Source: Antedon mediterranea (taxonomy: Eukaryota; Echinodermata; Crinoidea; Comatulida; Antedonidae). Taken from it: DNA of 64,000 nucleotides. The notes under the pieces were generated by a model. That model was not told the origin of the DNA. It saw only the letters and a program-made list of their open reading frames with translations, and searched no databases. Position 1 is the stretch's first letter. Each line of letters begins with the position of its first letter. The stretch is taken from positions 3,043,001 through 3,107,000 of the forward strand of contig NC_092674.1 in the NCBI RefSeq assembly GCF_964355755.1, read 5' to 3'. Shown here one piece after another: positions 40,598 to 57,466 of the stretch. The translations under genes were made by a program, and so were the position numbers.

Positions 40598-42327
40598 ATT
40601 TTAAAATCTTCATTTTAATATTCGTTTTTTTTTAATATATACAGTGGGACTGTTTTAATATGTGGTGCTGGAGTATTGCAGTTGTGTATGTATATAAAAA
40701 TTATCTTAGTTTTATTCGCGTAATTAAACAAATTATTATGCTAATATTAATTTAAAAAGAAGATTAATTAAGAAGCCTTATTTTAAGAAATAATAAAATT
40801 CATAAGACACAAACTCGTGTATCATATCCTTATATTTAATTGTGAAAATCCCTAATTTAAATGTAGTTTATTATTACATTATAACATTTATTTTTCTTTT
40901 TTATGTACAAAGTTTGTGATGAATTAATTATAAATAAGAGCGAAGAATCCCAAAAAGCGAAACGTGTGAAGGGCTGCCTAAATAAAAATAAGGTGCAATT
41001 TTATCGAATATAAGTGCATTACATAGAAAGCTGATAAGGTGCTATTATAATGAAACTTTATGCTTCTGTTTTGTAGGCCATTAGTATCATTCTTGTTTGT
41101 GAGAACATTTAAGAGCCTCACTAGTCATTCCATCACGTACGTACGTCTACACAAGTGTATTCATATCCTTATAATTTATAGCGCTGATTTCTAGTTTTAT
41201 ATTACATATTAAAATTCATAACGCTAAACGTACGGTAAACACTGTGCCCATTTCGATAGAAATCGTAAAAGATCATATGCCTAAACAACCTACATTTAAA
41301 AACGTCTGACGGTGATAGCTGGGGGTATATCATTGAGCTATTTTACTAGTTTCAGAGCTCCATGGGAGCTCAATTAATTTCGCATAATAATCATCTGCGC
41401 ACGCGTACTAGCGGTTGGCGGTTCGTGGACTTTTCTTTTAAATTGCTTTGCAGGGAGATAATATTTAAGGCTGACATAAAGCTTGGTTCCCACTAGCGAC
41501 ACAACGCAAGGACGTAAGTGATTTGACCGACGATCACAAGCGATGGATTATTCGAACAGTGGCTAGCATTGGTCAACTCGCTTGCGTTGCGCGTACATCT
41601 TTGCGATGCCTCTCCAGTGGGAACCACACTTTACAGAAATCCTACTATCACGTAGAATGCAATCAAACGTATGAATTTGCAGTATGTACATCGTCAAAAG
41701 AAAAATAAATTACAGAGAATAGTTTCAAACATTTAAGTAATTAAATGTTGTCTTGATTTATGGCTGTGTTAAGGTGAAAAAACCAATAGAATATCACATT
41801 TCTGGGTTAGGCCTGTAGGGTTTCTAGCGCCCAATAAACTATTAAACTTCAAACATTATTAATGTTAACATTTAACCTATTAAACGTTTTTTATTTAGTT
41901 GTTATAAGGATTAATCATAGAAAACAAGCAATGTTTAGTAATTAAATGGAATTTAGGTAAAGTGTCGAGCGGAGAGTTTCAAAATGCTGTGGTATAATTA
42001 AATATTATATTATGTTCTAATTAACAATAATTAATTGTACTATTTAACAACAAATTTGACTGTTTTATCTATGAAATGTTGTATATCAGACAATTAAAAC
42101 CTAGTCTGAATAAACAAAGTGACTCTGTAAAAGCTAAGCTTTTCATTTGACAGGATGTTAGACAATAGGTCTTTTGTTATTTAAACTTTGACCCTTGGCT
42201 TGTGCTACTTAATTAGTTGTTGTTTTATATTTTATTCATTGGACTTGATAATGACCCCATGATGGAGTCGAAACGTCGTTCTCTTTTAGCGTTATTTTTA
42301 TATTATGTATTTAACAACTGCCAATAA
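40598..42327. other. Spacer between SENP-like and TRIM-NHL genes
   Basis: Has a possible AATAAA at 40792, one MITE B and a GAAAC-containing hairpin near 42248-42285. No coding exon recognised. Confidence 0.55.
41477..41634. mobile_element. MITE family B copy
   Basis: AAAGCTTGGTTCCCACTAGC to GTGGGAACCACACTTTA, full length, between the SENP-like and TRIM-NHL genes. Confidence 0.82.
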
Positions 42328-42608
42328 TAAAGCTTGGTTCCCACTAGGACGCAACGCAAGGACATCTGCCGCAACGCCAGCGAATAGACCAATCCAAGCG
42401 ATGTGTAATTCGAACCGTTCATTGTGATTGGTCAATTCAATTCAATTCACATTTATTTACTCATCGTTTATAAATATAGTTTCATAATATAAATGATGGC
42501 AAGGATCCTGCATAGAGAATTTTACAATTCTGTTTTCGCATGATGCAGGACCCCTTTACATAATTTTTACAATTCCCTTGCGTTGCGTGCTAGTGGAAAC
42601 CAAGCTTA
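42328..42608. mobile_element. MITE family B copy interrupted by a LINE or SINE 3' end
   Basis: Ends intact. The centre at about 42434-42567 holds ATTCAATTCAATTC followed by TTTATTTACTC and a unique segment, resembling the 3' end also seen near 4271-4380. Lies just 3' of the TRIM-NHL stop. Confidence 0.75.
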
Positions 42609-42618
42609 TGCAATAATT

Positions 42619-44856
42619 TTACAAATCAAATAGTTTGGCACAATCGTTGCCACAGTCCACCACAATCAATTTACTGCCATCTTTACTAATACAGACGCCA
42701 TTCGGGTACTTCAGTCTATCGACGTCAGTATCGACGCGACAAATAAAAGTTCCGTCAGAGCGAAATTTCAGCACCCGATTATTCCAGTCGTTGCACACGT
42801 AAATGTTATCATTCGTATCCGTACATAACCCGGTCGGATACTTAACGGCTTCGTTGTCCTCAGACAAGATTAACTCATTCAAGAAATGTCCGTCTTTACA
42901 AAACATCTGGAGACGGTGGTTTTCGCGGTCTGACACGATCAGTTCATCGTTCGTACTCACAGTCGCAGTCAGCGGTCCGCGAAATTGTCCACAACCGTTT
43001 CCGTTGCTACCGATATCCCGGATATGCCGTCCGTTAGCCGTAAACACTTTAACCATGTGATCGTCGTGGTCTACGACATACACGTTACCACTTAGGCTAA
43101 GAGCTAGGCCACATGGCTTCTTTAGTACATTCATTCCAAATCGACCGAGTAAATGCCCCTCTATGTCGCACACAATAATTTGACAGTTTCCCGCATCCGA
43201 TATGTAAATGACTCCATCGCCAGTTGCAACGATATCTGTTGGTTCGAAACTTTTCTCGGTACTTGGAAAAGAAAGATGTGTTTTGTATCGTCCGTCGATA
43301 TCAAAAATTCGGATAACTTTATTTCCAGTATCGGCTATTAGAACATGTTTTTCACCAAACATGCAGACACCCGATGGCTCTCTTAGACATCCGGACTCAC
43401 TGCCATCACCAGCGCCAAATTTTATTCGATGATTTGTTGACGATGATACGTCAATATAATAAGGACTCTCGCTGAGTTGCCGTCCTAGTACGGAGAGAAT
43501 AAGACGATGACGTCCTTCGCTTAAAGGACGAAATGTTACGTCGTAGTTGCCGTTGTCATCATTGATGACGCGCGCGATACCGACCTCCCCATTGGGTGAA
43601 CAAAGTTTAGCCGAGACTGGGATTGGTTGTTCGCTGTCGTTCTGCTCATTTTCTTCGATGCTTAAATCGTCCATTCGTAAAGTAAACTGGACGTCTTCAC
43701 CGACAGCAACAGCCTGCGGTGGCGGAGCTTCCGACATAAAAACAGTTCGGTAAATTTTCGTTTCATTTCTTTCAATTTTTCCAAAAAGTTCTGATTCATT
43801 CAGATCATCCTCTCCAGCAATAAATCCCACCGAAGTTTCCTCCGGCACGTCAGTACTGACGTCAGTCTGCAAGACGCGCTGGAGTTTAACTGAACTTTGT
43901 AAGCTCTGCGTTAGAAGAGCGATTTCATTACCTCTTTCCAGCAGTCCTTCAGTCACACCGTTAATACTATCAATTTCTTCAACTAACTCATCAAATCTAC
44001 TGATTTCCTCGTCAAGTTCAGAACTACGTTCATGAAAAAACTCATCGTATTCTCCGATGATCTTGTGCTCATGTCGTTCAAGTATTGCTATGAGAAACTC
44101 TTTGCGTTGTCGAATTTTGTTGACGTTCTTCTCTCGGCTAGATTCAAGGTTCTCTTTTAGTTTTCTCAGTCCATGGAGTGTTTCACTAGCTTTCTGCGCT
44201 TTGATTCGTGCTTTCTGTATCAGACTAGTCATGTACGACCGTCTTCCCTCAGCAGCACTTTCAATCGACATCTGCTGATGACCCGGAAGCGGATGCAGAG
44301 TCGCGCAGCACTTTCTACATATCACGCGCTCACACGTCCGACAATAAAACTGTATCTCATATTCTGGATGATCTGTGCAGTGATCTGGGTTGAGGATTTT
44401 CATTCGTGCGGTTGGCATGGCTTGTGAGCTTCTATACTCATCCATCGTCTGAACTATGTGATTCCTGGTCAGACGTAAACGACGATGCGCGCTACCACAA
44501 TCGCTGCATAAAAACTCCAAGCAGACGGTACAGTAGTTGGAAGCCGTCCTCTCGCATCCATGACAAGGCGTAGCGTTATCTTCGCATTCCTTTTTAAGCG
44601 AAATAAAATCGATTATATTATTAATGAAGAAGTTGTCTGGTAGGCTACTAACACCGTTTTCCGGAAGTGGGTAATCCTTGCGACAAACGGGGCATGATAA
44701 TCCATCGTTTCTGTCAACCCATTGCTCTAAACAATCTTCACAGAACGTGTGCTGGCAAGGCAGAACCTTCGGCTTGGTCAGACGATCAAGACAAAGTGTA
44801 CATTGCAAAAACTGACGGTCTAAGTCTTCTGCTTTGAACGTGTTTTCAGTTGCCAT
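42619..44856 (-). CDS. TRIM-NHL protein (RING, B-boxes, coiled coil, filamin, NHL), 745 aa
   Basis: One uninterrupted coding exon. A RING finger lies at residues 19-58 (C19, C22, C34, H36, C39, C42, C55, C58), predicting E3 ubiquitin ligase activity. A degenerate B-box 1 follows at about 98-133 and B-box 2 at about 160-193 (CTDH, FYCRTC, LHPLPGH). Coiled coil occupies about 200-335, a filamin/ABP280-type immunoglobulin domain about 385-480, and NHL beta-propeller repeats about 485-745 (DIYVCNDWNNRVLKF-type units, each with D/N-G turns). This is the TRIM2/TRIM3/TRIM71 layout; NHL propellers usually bind RNA or protein partners. An acceptor (ctgtttgcag) ends 25 nt before the ATG, at 44881, so a 5' UTR intron is likely. 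Lack of coding introns suggests expansion by retroposition followed by exon gain, as in large invertebrate TRIM-NHL sets. A specific vertebrate orthologue cannot be named. Confidence 0.93.
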   Translation of the reverse strand: MATENTFKAEDLDRQFLQCTLCLDRLTKPKVLPCQHTFCEDCLEQWVDRNDGLSCPVCRKDYPLPENGVSSLPDNFFINNIIDFISLKKECEDNATPCHGCERTASNYCTVCLEFLCSDCGSAHRRLRLTRNHIVQTMDEYRSSQAMPTARMKILNPDHCTDHPEYEIQFYCRTCERVICRKCCATLHPLPGHQQMSIESAAEGRRSYMTSLIQKARIKAQKASETLHGLRKLKENLESSREKNVNKIRQRKEFLIAILERHEHKIIGEYDEFFHERSSELDEEISRFDELVEEIDSINGVTEGLLERGNEIALLTQSLQSSVKLQRVLQTDVSTDVPEETSVGFIAGEDDLNESELFGKIERNETKIYRTVFMSEAPPPQAVAVGEDVQFTLRMDDLSIEENEQNDSEQPIPVSAKLCSPNGEVGIARVINDDNGNYDVTFRPLSEGRHRLILSVLGRQLSESPYYIDVSSSTNHRIKFGAGDGSESGCLREPSGVCMFGEKHVLIADTGNKVIRIFDIDGRYKTHLSFPSTEKSFEPTDIVATGDGVIYISDAGNCQIIVCDIEGHLLGRFGMNVLKKPCGLALSLSGNVYVVDHDDHMVKVFTANGRHIRDIGSNGNGCGQFRGPLTATVSTNDELIVSDRENHRLQMFCKDGHFLNELILSEDNEAVKYPTGLCTDTNDNIYVCNDWNNRVLKFRSDGTFICRVDTDVDRLKYPNGVCISKDGSKLIVVDCGNDCAKLFDL

Positions 44857-45257
44857 AGTTCGATGACTTTTCTTGTTGAAGCTGCAAACAGAAAATCAAA
44901 TATCACTTACTATTTAATACGATTCTATTAAAGAATAATAGGCCTAATATTGTTTATTCAATGGCAAAATTCCAGTTGGTCGGGCCTCTTAGACCCCCTA
45001 GATACTGCTTCACTCCTACCTCACGGGTCATCTAATACTCAACAGAAAAGAAACAGATTGCAATCAGCTTATGTGACAATTTACCAAAATTTTATGAACA
45101 TTAATATCAAACGTTCGTTTTCCGATAATCCGACAGGTATGTACTGTTGTGGTACAACACAATAAACCACCCCAAACCACAGCCTCTTTGAACCGTACCG
45201 TACTTTTTCCACTTCCATTTTTCTACACGATAACCGGTACACTTACAAAGATAATTC

Positions 45258-45384
45258 CACACCATCTAACTAGTGTAACACAAAAAGTGCGACGTGCCCA
45301 AATATGGAAGTGAGTGATGACATCATCATGTCCATTTGGGCACATCACATTTTTTGTCACATTTAAAAGTGTAGACAGAGCTTA
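45258..45384. mobile_element. MITE family A copy, diverged
   Basis: Left end weak (CCACACCATCTAACTAGTG), right end GTGTAGACAGAGCTTA. Upstream of the TRIM-NHL gene. Confidence 0.75.
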
Positions 45385-46240
45385 AGGGGTAACGTCCGAC
45401 TTTTTGTATTTCTTTTTCACACAAATCTTAATTAGCCTATGGAAAACACACACAAATCTCAATCATGTAGAGCCTATATACATCTATTCTCCTAATATAT
45501 TATCCTACCTGTTACCAATACAGCTAACACTTGCAAGTTTAATACTAGTAAAACTGAACTTGTTCATGTCTCACGTCGCCTACTACGAATGCAATCATTT
45601 TCACAACCACAGACTTTAGTACATTCCATTCTACCAGTCGGCGTAAATTGTTATTTATGAAGCCTTTTTGGTTATACTGTATAAGTTTACTGTCGTGTGG
45701 GTGTAGTAGATAAATGTCTCTCTACAATGAAAGTTATGTTTGTTTTGTCATGAAAGTGACACTAAATTCGAATGACATGCACCTCCCCTCGAGTTCGCCC
45801 ATGATTTATAATGACAATACAGTGACTCACTTGTTAAAAAATGTTTTATATTGTCGTATTTTTGCCCCAAACCTATATATAAATTGAGAATTATTATAAA
45901 TAATGTATAACTTTTCTATAAAAATTGACACTATTTTAAAAGGGACAAGGGTCAAGGGTCAAGGGTCGAGGACGGGCCAAGTCTGGACATCAACCATAGA
46001 GTTATGCTGAAAAAAGGGGTACCCCTAACTACTATTTTTTATTTAATTTACTATATTGGGTTCCTATTGATGAAACTTAACATTTTGAAGCTACATGGTT
46101 AATTCTTCAAGTTAAAAAAAGCAACTTAAATGCTCATTTGTATATATGGTATCCTTGAAATAATATAACTCTATAACAATTAAATTATACGAAAAATTGG
46201 AATTCACGATTTAATTAATTCGCAGTCTTTTGAATCTCAA

Positions 46241-46400
46241 TCTCTGTCTACACAGCTATCAAACTTTATGTGACAAATGGATTCTCCTATATAACATGAT
46301 GATGTCATATCACTACCATATTTGGGAATATCACAACATTATTTGGGCACATCACACCTTTTTTGTCAAACTAGTGTGATAGTGTAAACAGAGAGCTTTA
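46241..46400. mobile_element. MITE family A copy
   Basis: TCTCTGTCTACACAGCTATC to GTGTAAACAGAGAGCTTTA. Confidence 0.8.
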
Positions 46401-46689
46401 AAACATTTCACCAGGAAACTGTAATGAATATTTTTGTGTTTGTACGAAAGTACCTGAACTACCTGAATGTGCATTGATCCGAAAGGACTCCATGACATTC
46501 AGAATGCAAGTATGACCATTTTTTCCGGTTTTAGTGATAATTTTTTATGGAAAATATGTCAGAAAAAAAGGCAAAACTACAGAATACATTATCTGTATAC
46601 AATTCTTTAGGTTAATAAACCAGTAATAAAATACGTACGTGTGCCACGATTGCATCCAGCAATATTTTTACAGAATCTATCTTGCCATA

Positions 46690-46766
46690 ACTTCAGACGT
46701 GTCAGTGTTTGTGGCAATACCGTTTGATTTGTCAAAATGAAATGTGACCGGTTCGAATCACCATAC
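46690..46766 (+). repeat. tRNA-like SINE head
   Basis: B box GGTTCGAATCAC at 46750-46761 with GTCAGTGTTTGTGG upstream in A-box position. Located between the TRIM-NHL and GPR180 genes. Confidence 0.4.
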
Positions 46767-48804
46767 AGTTTTTTATGTATTTTATGAATGTTTTTTTAAT
46801 CTATTACTCTAAAAAACATGACCATTAAAACCGGTGCAATATATCTTATATACGTTTTTATATATCTATATATGTTTTTATCATGTCTAAATATGTTTTT
46901 GAATAAATACAAAAAAATACATGACCTTTTTCATATAAAATACAACCTTTGTTGAATTATATTGACACCAAATAAGCTTCATTGAGCACTATTTATATAT
47001 GTATGTGTGTCTCTCAACATCCGGCTGCTACCGTACGGGGGTCGGGTTCATAGCCCTCCTTTTGCCTCGCAGTTTCAAGTTCCCCAGCCGATCCCTTCCT
47101 AACTTCCTAAATGGGTTCCTACTTTAAATCATAGGCCTAACGGTAATCAATTATGACACTGATAGTGATAGTATTCTCTAATACCCACTTAAAACTATGC
47201 GTGGAACTCAAGAAAAATGTCCGTGGGTTGCATGGTAGTATAGTTGCATGATCCAACCCAACCTCACAATAGGCCTAAACCAGTCCGGGCTGCGCACGAG
47301 GATGTCATTATCGATGTAAATTAATTATAGCACTTGAACCCCAGTGACACGTGCCATCCCAGGCAGGTTCACTTAGTTCATAGCCGTAATTAAAAACAAT
47401 AAATTTGTAATATTTATAGGTCTTGGGCTTCGCAAATGTTGATAAAACTAATAATTTGTTATGGTTGCTAAGAAACAGAAGAGTATTTTATGCTAGAGTA
47501 GTAAATTTTCGAACTATTTAAGACACGTATTGAACAAAAGAGAATATAATTCCTTAAAGATGTATTTTCCTCCAAAAACATGAACAATGAAGATGAATAA
47601 AATCAGACTTTAAATAGGTCATTTTGCAGTTTTAATAAAGATATTCACACTTATTTAAAGACAAAAGTTAATTTTAACAAAAAAACTATTATGTGACATT
47701 AAAATGGCATATTCAACAACAACAAAAAATTGTTTAGGGGCAAAATATAACTTTAATTATTGCTATACTATAAAAAAAATATATAAAATCCATTTTAATG
47801 TTTAAATTTAAAATGTTTTCTATGTCTTATTGATGCAGATCTACCCAACCCAGTATGCACAGGGAAAACACGACCAACAAATGCCAGTAATAAATCCTTG
47901 CAGTATCTTATGTAAGGCAGACGCCTATAGTACGTATTATTCATAAAGGTATGCAAAACGATATGATTTGATATATTTACAATCAATACAGCCGATTCTA
48001 TATATAAAAGAATCCTGTACAAATCACATTTAAAATCGGTAATAGCAGGAAGATATGTTTATTTTACATCTCCTGGTTATAATAATAACAGTTTACTAAC
48101 TACCATTCATGAAATGCTAATTAAAGATGTAGGCCACGGAAGATGGAGTAACATTTAGTAGGCCTAACTTGATCACGGTCATTGGCAGACAATCTTAACA
48201 ATGAAGACGATAGGCCCATCCTGATCTGTAGGTCTATAGGCCCACTACGTGACTCTCCTTACACTAATATTAATACTATATAGCTATACTGTACAGTATA
48301 CTCACCAATAGATTAAATCTGAAAATTAATCACATTTGATAGCCTTTAAAACACCCTGTACGTTTTTAAAACTCAACAATTATATACCAATATTAAATAA
48401 TTAAGCCAGTTTTAATGCTTTGGGACTTTCGGTATTGTGATCATTAGGCGCATGCGCTAATTATTAATTTAGCAGTGACGGTGACGTCAGAAAATTCCGA
48501 CGTATGCCGTTTCGCAATATGATACCCCGAGTGTGTTTAGACAGTTATTAATATCTCAAGCCGATTTTTTTTTTATATTTGCCGAAACTCAGGTTTAATG
48601 GGTCTGAGTGATATCAATAAAATGATCTTACAACTCAATTTGAAATTCAGAGTATGGAGACACTACAGTATAGCTGTGCGCGGAAATAATAAAATATCTA
48701 TGAAGGGACATCTTCAGTTTAGGCCTAATAATAATAATAATATACACACCTGTATGGAGAGAGGCAAATGTAAGTAAAGTGTCTTGTCTAAAGATACAAG
48801 AAAT

Positions 48805-48868
48805 GCGGCGAGAGTTGGATTCGTACCACGATCTCACGAATCCAACGTCCAACACACTACGTCACACG
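48805..48868 (-). repeat. tRNA-like SINE head
   Basis: Minus strand has GTAGTGTGTTGG in A-box position and GGTACGAATCCAAC (48827-48814) as B box. No acceptor stem. Confidence 0.45.
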
Positions 48869-49292
48869 CAGAGAAAGTGTTCATTTAATAAGAGTTGGCC
48901 TGTGCCTGGAAATTATACAATATACAAATTAAAGCTACTTTAATGCTCTCTTTAGTCTTTACTAGCTCAAGTGCCAAGAGATATATGGAAAGTTGTTTAA
49001 AATCGTAATGAAAATAACCACATGGGTGTTTGGCATTTAGGGCCTACAAGAAAACAAAACAAAACGGTAGCATATCATATCAATCGAGTATCATAATTCA
49101 TTTAATAATACTTTAATAAACAAGTCTATATAATTATAAACATGATAAATGTAATAAAATACAGTTATGATAAGACTCCTAAAATTCTATTTCAAAAATT
49201 AATATGTGAATGTACGCATGCGCATTAGCGATTGGTTACGTTGTGAGGTGTCCAAAATGGGTTCTTTAATTTACGTTAAATCTTATACCTGC

Positions 49293-49469
49293 TTAAGTTT
49301 GGTTCCCACTAGAACGTAACGCAAGGACGTAAACGCAACGCAAGCGTTTTAACCAATAACAAGCGTTAGCAATCACAAGCGAATAAGCAATCGCTTGTGA
49401 TTGGTCAATTCACTTGCGTTGCGTTACGTCCTTGTGTTGCGTCGCTAGTAGGAAGCAATACAAGCTTTA
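49293..49469. mobile_element. MITE family B copy
   Basis: Full length with nested inverted arms (ACAAGCGAATAAGC and its mirror). Confidence 0.82.
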
Positions 49470-49861
49470 GGGACGTATTGCAGGTGATTTTTCACGATAT
49501 ATCGCCTATAATTAAATAATAAAAACAGTTTTTGGCATATTTGCCATATCGTAGTTTAGTTTATCAAAAATAATCAAACAAAATAATATTCTATGTTAGA
49601 TTATTTATTGTCCACATTACCTATACGACTTTCACTTGAAAGTTGTATTTAAATTAGTATAAATAGAGTATAAACAAACATTTAATCATTTAAATTACTA
49701 TCAACTACAAATTCCAGTATAACTTAAAATAGACGCGCATGTTACATGAAATTCATATTTACTTGTGTTTATCACATAAAAAACATTATACAAAAACAAT
49801 TATTGTTGACATTTCTTATATCACAAAAATAAAACATGTTTACAAAAATACTTTGAACACT

Positions 49862-50140
49862 CGCACCTTTAGGAGAGTAGAAATAACCAGGGAAGAGTTA
49901 AATTTAACTCTTCCCTGAAATAACTAACCTACATTTGTGTGCATTATCCCAGTGTGAACGCACCTTTAGGAGAGTATAAACTACTAACCTACATTTGTGT
50001 GCATCATCCCAGTGTAAACGCACCTTTAGGAGAGTATAAATTACTAACCTACATTTGAGTGTATTATCCCAGTGTGAACGAACCTTTAGGAGAGTATAAA
50101 TTACTAACCTACATTTGTGTGCATCATCCCAGTGTGAACT
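49862..50140. repeat. 60-bp tandem repeat, four units
   Basis: CGCACCTTTAGGAGAGTA recurs at exact 60-base steps with ACTAACCTACATTTG and ATCCCAGTGTGAAC. The first unit has an insertion containing a perfect 30-bp palindrome at 49888-49917. Confidence 0.88.
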
Positions 50141-50394
50141 AGTGTCATCTTTATTTCAAATGAACAGTTGGGAAACAGTAATAAAACCAGATTCAATTAT
50201 TTAATGATTTTCCATAAATAAAATAGTCAACATTTAAAATATGTAACTTAACTTTACCTAATATACTAATTCAAATCTTTTAGAGATAAAATTCAGTAAT
50301 TTTGGCCTGTACACAAAAAAGCAAAATTAATTAGTATAAAACTGCAATCATTCTCATTAAATAAATAGCTACCTATTATTATATTATTACGCAA

Positions 50395-54718
<4,324 letters not shown>

Positions 54719-55593
54719 AATAAGCAACTCGTCATATCAAAATTGATTGGAAAATATCAACTAGCAATCTAAATATCGCATTAGCTTAAATTTGGCTTGT
54801 TTAGTAACTCTAAACCCACTTTACATCAAACATTTTGATACAGAAAAACGGCGTGATGGGCGCCGCCATATTGTCTAAATAGACGTGTCAAAGGTTGCCA
54901 GGTTAATCTTATTTCTTTCCCAATTATGTAAAATAATTGAGGGGAATACAGGCTGCGCAGTTACTCTACAGTAATTCCTGATAAGCTATCCAACAGCTGA
55001 AAAAAATATTTCTCTAAATCGGATCAGGTGCCGTTTTCGGCCACCTCGACTTGTATGGACTATACCATTATAAAAAGATGGGAAAATAGGGGTGTCCCAT
55101 TTATTAATTGAGTGTGTTAATGTGTTAAAATACTGCTCCTTTTGTTCTTTTGTTTTTCTTGTTGTTTCAGCAACAAAGGGAAAACAACTACGCCCTGCAT
55201 GCTGTAGAATTAATGTCAGTTTTCAAGTTAATGCAGTATATTATGGCTCTTTATTTCTATATAATTTTTACAGATTTATAGATACAGAAAGTATATAAAG
55301 AAAGTTTTTATTCCAGTTACAAATAAAAAATATAATTTACCTAACGATAACACAGTAGTACATTTAATAAAGATGACAGTAGTACATTTATCACATACTG
55401 ATTATTAGGTAATAAGTAAAACAAATAAACATTATAATTTTGTCAATGAATCTGTACCATTTTGTTCCCAGAAAACACAGCGTTTGACATTGCATGTTTT
55501 TAGGTTTGGTCTTTCTAAAATGTTTTAAACACGTTTTTAAACGTTTCTGTGTAGAAATACATGTTTTAATTGAACAACGTTTGCATCAAAACG

Positions 55594-55836
55594 TTATAAT
55601 AGCGAATGTAAAACGGAGCTGATAATGTCGCCATGAGGATGATTGGTGTCTTCCAATATAGCATGGAATACATCGGCAAGCTGTTCGCTGTAGAAGGAGT
55701 CAAGCATTTGCATACTAGACAAACCAATTACTTTCCACGCTCTACCCAGCACCTTCTCAATTCGGTCTTTATCCCCCTTACATTCCCTTACTGATATTCC
55801 TAGCCCAATATACAATATGCCCAAATAGAACATCAC
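55594..55836 (-). pseudogene. LINE C-terminal remnant
   Basis: An 80-codon frame with RIEKVLGRAWKVIGL and a later ILEDTNHPH resembles the end of many LINE ORF2 proteins (R..L..RA..IIGL, then IL.D..HPL). No complete ORF surrounds it. It lies inside the 55021-57697 element, so it was either captured or inserted later. Confidence 0.5.
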
Positions 55837-56999
55837 TGATTAGTAAAACATAAACATTCTATAGTACAAATATCCTGCTTTACCCCAAAGAACCGAGTTT
55901 CCTAGCTCAAGCAGTACAGCCTTGTATTTAACTTCTTAACTACGATCAACATGTCCACCCATTTAGCTTTAGTCAAACACTACTGCCAGATACTTATCAA
56001 TAATTGTTAACAATCTCTACTTCCTTTACTTTAATTAATGTATACTGTCAGACCAATTATGTTTTCGAAAATCAATCCTTATTTCTTTCGTTTTATTTAT
56101 GTTTAGTTCAAGAAAATAAAAAATATGATTTATCTACCGATAGGATTGGGCCGATTAGAATGCATTTGCCAACATTCTTTTACATATTTCACAACATTAT
56201 AGAGTTTAGGTAATTTAACCGATTGTAATGTAGTATTTAGGATGTTTTAATTCCGATTGTATTGTAGTATTTAAGATTTTCTAATTTCGAATCCGATTGT
56301 ACTAAAATTTAAAGTGTTTAAATCCAGATAGGAATAACAGAGGCCTAGTATTTAATATGCTTTAATTTTGATTATACTGTAGTGTTTAGTTTAGTTTTTA
56401 TATATAATAAGTAAGTATACCTACTTATATAGTTTTTATTTATTTATTTATTCATAGGAATCACCTTTTCATTCATTCATTTCATTTATCTTTTTATTTC
56501 GGAATATCATGGTGACATAATATAATATCCATAGCAAAATAGAGAAAAAAAAATCTTAATCTTTATATCGGCGTCACACATTTATCAGTTAATGGTGCAT
56601 CCAATTTACAGACAAAATTACAAATAACATAAGCCACAAAGTTCTAAATACTAATACATAACATCAAAACAAAATGTAAACTAATTAATTAGATCTGTAT
56701 GAAAATACATAATACGTATATTGTACAATATATATAACTACAAAAATAAAAACAGAACAACAAAAATACAGGATAGGCCTAAGAAATAAATAAAACTTAC
56801 AGATACATCCTCATAGAGATGTCTGTAGCTTGTTTACTATATTAATCAATTAGTTGAGAGAGGTAATGTTGATAAAATTGTAGATCTAGTAACCCATGCT
56901 TTCATTAAATATGTTTTACAATAAAAATCAAAGATTTTTCCTAATGTTTCATTTTCAGTGAATAAATTGTCTAGCATAAAGTGGTGTTTTAACTGAGGT

Positions 57000-57466
57000 C
57001 CACTGATTAAAATTATCCCGATACATACTTAATTATTGTCTAACAGAGTTTAATGAAGGACATTTAAATAAAAAATGGTTTACTGTTTCTTTTTCGTTTG
57101 TACTGTACACATCTTACATAATCCTGTGTTATGATTTGACCAGGATTTTCTACGACCCTCAAGATCTAGAGAGTTTGATCTTGCTTTAAATTTTAAATTG
57201 ATACTCTTAAAATTAGTTTTATCTAACAAATATTGTTCAAGGTTTGGTTCCTTTATACATAGTATATTCCGTTAACGTTGTTTTGCATGGAATTTTGTTT
57301 TGCTTTGGGCCTTTGAAAACCACTCGTTATGATCAACTTGTTTTTTATTTTTCCTAAATGGCTTTATCCAGTTAGTAGATGGTTCTTCATTAAATTTGTC
57401 TATACAATTTGTTTTATATAAAATATATTTAGTTAATATAGTAATATTGTAACAAAATCTTGGCAT
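57000..57466 (-). pseudogene. Degenerate LINE C-terminal zinc-knuckle region
   Basis: Reading the minus strand with frame shifts gives NEEPSTNWIKPFRK and, further on, LCKMC followed by TVNHFLFKCPSLNSVR. This matches the CxxC..H..C end found in many LINE ORF2 proteins. Frames are broken, so it is a fossil. Located inside the 2.7-kb TIR element. Confidence 0.45.

Larger units (their letters stand above)
44881..50394. other. Spacer upstream of TRIM-NHL and downstream of GPR180
   Basis: Contains MITEs, tRNA-like heads and the 60-bp tandem repeat. An untranslated first exon of the TRIM-NHL gene is expected here but cannot be placed. No coding exon recognised. Confidence 0.5.

Noticed and set aside
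49862-50140. CRISPR-like regular array
   Set aside because: Units are contiguous 60-bp tandem repeats without unique spacers, in a eukaryotic genome.
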